From positions 1 to 64,000 of the forward strand of contig CALTVJ010000004.1 in NCBI GenBank assembly GCA_943912835.1: DNA of 64,000 bases. The letters are read 5' to 3'. Positions 62,921 to 64,000 of this stretch are shown here, one piece after another; positions within the stretch are counted from its first letter, which is position 1; every line of letters starts with the position of its first letter. This stretch comes from an uncultured Porphyromonas sp. Lineage in GTDB: Bacteria; Bacteroidota; Bacteroidia; Bacteroidales; Porphyromonadaceae. The translations under genes were made by a program, and so were the position numbers. The notes beneath the pieces were generated by a model that saw only the letters and a program-made list of their open reading frames with translations, ran no database searches and was not told the origin of the DNA.

Positions 62921-64000
62921 ATGAAAAGTTTTATTATTAAATGGCTGTGGATAGCCTTCTTTTCGGTAGGTTTAGCAGTAGTTGGACTATTTGCAGCCAT
63001 TTATATGGGGTGGATTGGCTATATGCCAGCCATCGAACAGCTTCATAACCCCGTTAATCGCTTTGCTTCTCAGGTGTTGTCTGCCGATGGCGAAGTCATC
63101 GGTTCGTATGCCACGAGTGGCGACAACCGTATCTATTCGTCTTATCAAGACATTAGCCCCAATCTAATCAAAGCACTCATCGCTACCGAGGATGAGCGTT
63201 ACTATGAGCATTCGGGGATTGACTTCCGTGGTTTGGGGCGTGCTATAGTGAAGACCGGAATCCTTCGAGATAAGTCCGGAGGTGGTGGTAGTACCATTAC
63301 TCAGCAGCTGGCAAAACTCTTATATAGTAAGCAGGTGGAGAGTCGTATGGCGCGTGTCTTCCAGAAGCCTATCGAGTGGGTGATTGCTGTACAGCTCGAA
63401 CGATTCTATACGAAGGAAGAGATTCTTGTGATGTATCTCAATCAGTTTGATTTCTTGTATAATGCCGTAGGTATCCGCTCTGCTGCGAAAACTTACTTCA
63501 ATAAGTTGCCGAGTGAACTCAATATGCAAGAAGCGGCTATGCTTGTTGGTATGTGTAAGAATCCTTCGTTGTACAACCCTGTATTATATAAGGATAGTAA
63601 TCGCCCTTTGGAGCGACGCAATACGGTCTTCGCTCAGATGTACAAAGCTGAGATGATTAGCCAAGCAGAGCTAGACTCTTTGAAGCAATTACCCATCAAA
63701 ACGCACTTCAAACGCACGACACACAAAGATGGGGTAGCTCCTTATATGCGTGATTATCTTCGTCGTATCATGATGATGAAAAAGCCTGCCCGAAGCGACT
63801 ATGCAAGCTGGCAAGGCGAGCAATATACCGTAGACTCTACGGCTTGGGAGCAAGACCCACTCTATGGTTGGTGCAACAAAAATCGCAAAGCTGATGGTTC
63901 GCCATACAACATATATACAGATGGGCTCAAAATACATACTACGCTAAATGCTCGTATGCAGTCTTATGCTGAGGCTTCGGTCAAAGAGCATATGTCGGGT
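62921..64000 (+). CDS. Class A penicillin-binding protein (PBP1A-like), partial
   Basis: The frame stays open from ATG 62921 to the end of the window (360 codons), so the 3' part is outside. One N-terminal membrane helix (WLWIAFFSVGLAVVGLFAAIYMGW) is followed by a GT51 glycosyltransferase domain: ATEDERYYEHSGID (catalytic Glu), GGGSTITQQLAKLLY, VIAVQLERFYTKEEILVMYLNQ and YFNKLPSELNMQEAAMLVGM. The transpeptidase domain with SxxK would lie beyond the end. It polymerises and cross-links murein, continuing the murE/mraY theme. Confidence 0.95.
   Translation, partial: MKSFIIKWLWIAFFSVGLAVVGLFAAIYMGWIGYMPAIEQLHNPVNRFASQVLSADGEVIGSYATSGDNRIYSSYQDISPNLIKALIATEDERYYEHSGIDFRGLGRAIVKTGILRDKSGGGGSTITQQLAKLLYSKQVESRMARVFQKPIEWVIAVQLERFYTKEEILVMYLNQFDFLYNAVGIRSAAKTYFNKLPSELNMQEAAMLVGMCKNPSLYNPVLYKDSNRPLERRNTVFAQMYKAEMISQAELDSLKQLPIKTHFKRTTHKDGVAPYMRDYLRRIMMMKKPARSDYASWQGEQYTVDSTAWEQDPLYGWCNKNRKADGSPYNIYTDGLKIHTTLNARMQSYAEASVKEHMSG

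Overview
The window looks like chromosome of a Bacteroidota bacterium of the Porphyromonas type. Reasons: the type IX secretion genes porX and porV, a class III fructose-bisphosphatase, a long plant-like IspG, TonB-dependent receptors, many Bacteroidota-style lipoproteins, and the Bacteroidota promoter box TAnnTTTG (often TATCTTTG) in front of most transcription units. No ribosomal RNA, intact insertion sequence, prophage or CRISPR array was seen. All gene names are family recognition by eye; no database search was run.

Layout. 1-5.2 kb: tRNA-Phe, tRNA-Ser and tRNA-Arg, a GH92 mannosidase lipoprotein, tcdA, dps and kdsD. 5.4-7.4 kb: dnaK. 7.4-10.15 kb: an A+T-rich accessory island with a broken XRE regulator overlapping an ABC-type ATPase gene and a DUF4435 (TOPRIM-like) gene, the architecture of the PARIS anti-phage system. 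10.5-14.4 kb: a FadL-type porin and a TonB-dependent receptor. 14.4-16.4 kb: a probable oriC with DnaA boxes, then dnaA. 16.4-25.9 kb: a tightly packed + strand run (YigZ family, TonB-domain lipoprotein, murE, mraY, porX, tsaE, tdk, acid phosphatase, outer-membrane protein, M48 protease, ridA) that couples murein synthesis, nucleotide salvage and the T9SS regulator PorX.

26-40 kb: a predicted surface lipoprotein, a PepSY membrane protein, tRNA-Arg, porV-ispF, an ABC transporter with its own YtrA-like GntR regulator, oxyR, an AddA-type helicase-nuclease, lolD, a ComEA-like HhH protein and slyD. 40-54 kb: a membrane-anchored exonuclease, a DUF5020 protein, a Nudix hydrolase, a BASS transporter, a large outer-membrane receptor, cutC, a phosphoethanolamine transferase, tRNA-Met, a TonB-domain protein, a ROK kinase, ispG and dut. 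54-64 kb: a quinone reductase, the rnhB/lipoprotein/dnaX unit, queC, superoxide dismutase, a CDF metal transporter, class III fbp, and the first 360 codons of a class A penicillin-binding protein running off the end.

The two least explained features are the PARIS-like island with its decayed regulator, and a family of short intergenic hairpins in which the stems differ from copy to copy but the loop often resembles CTACCGA or CTAACTW. The hairpins occur near tcdA, at oriC, upstream of the PepSY gene, and ahead of addA, the large receptor, the CDF transporter and fbp.
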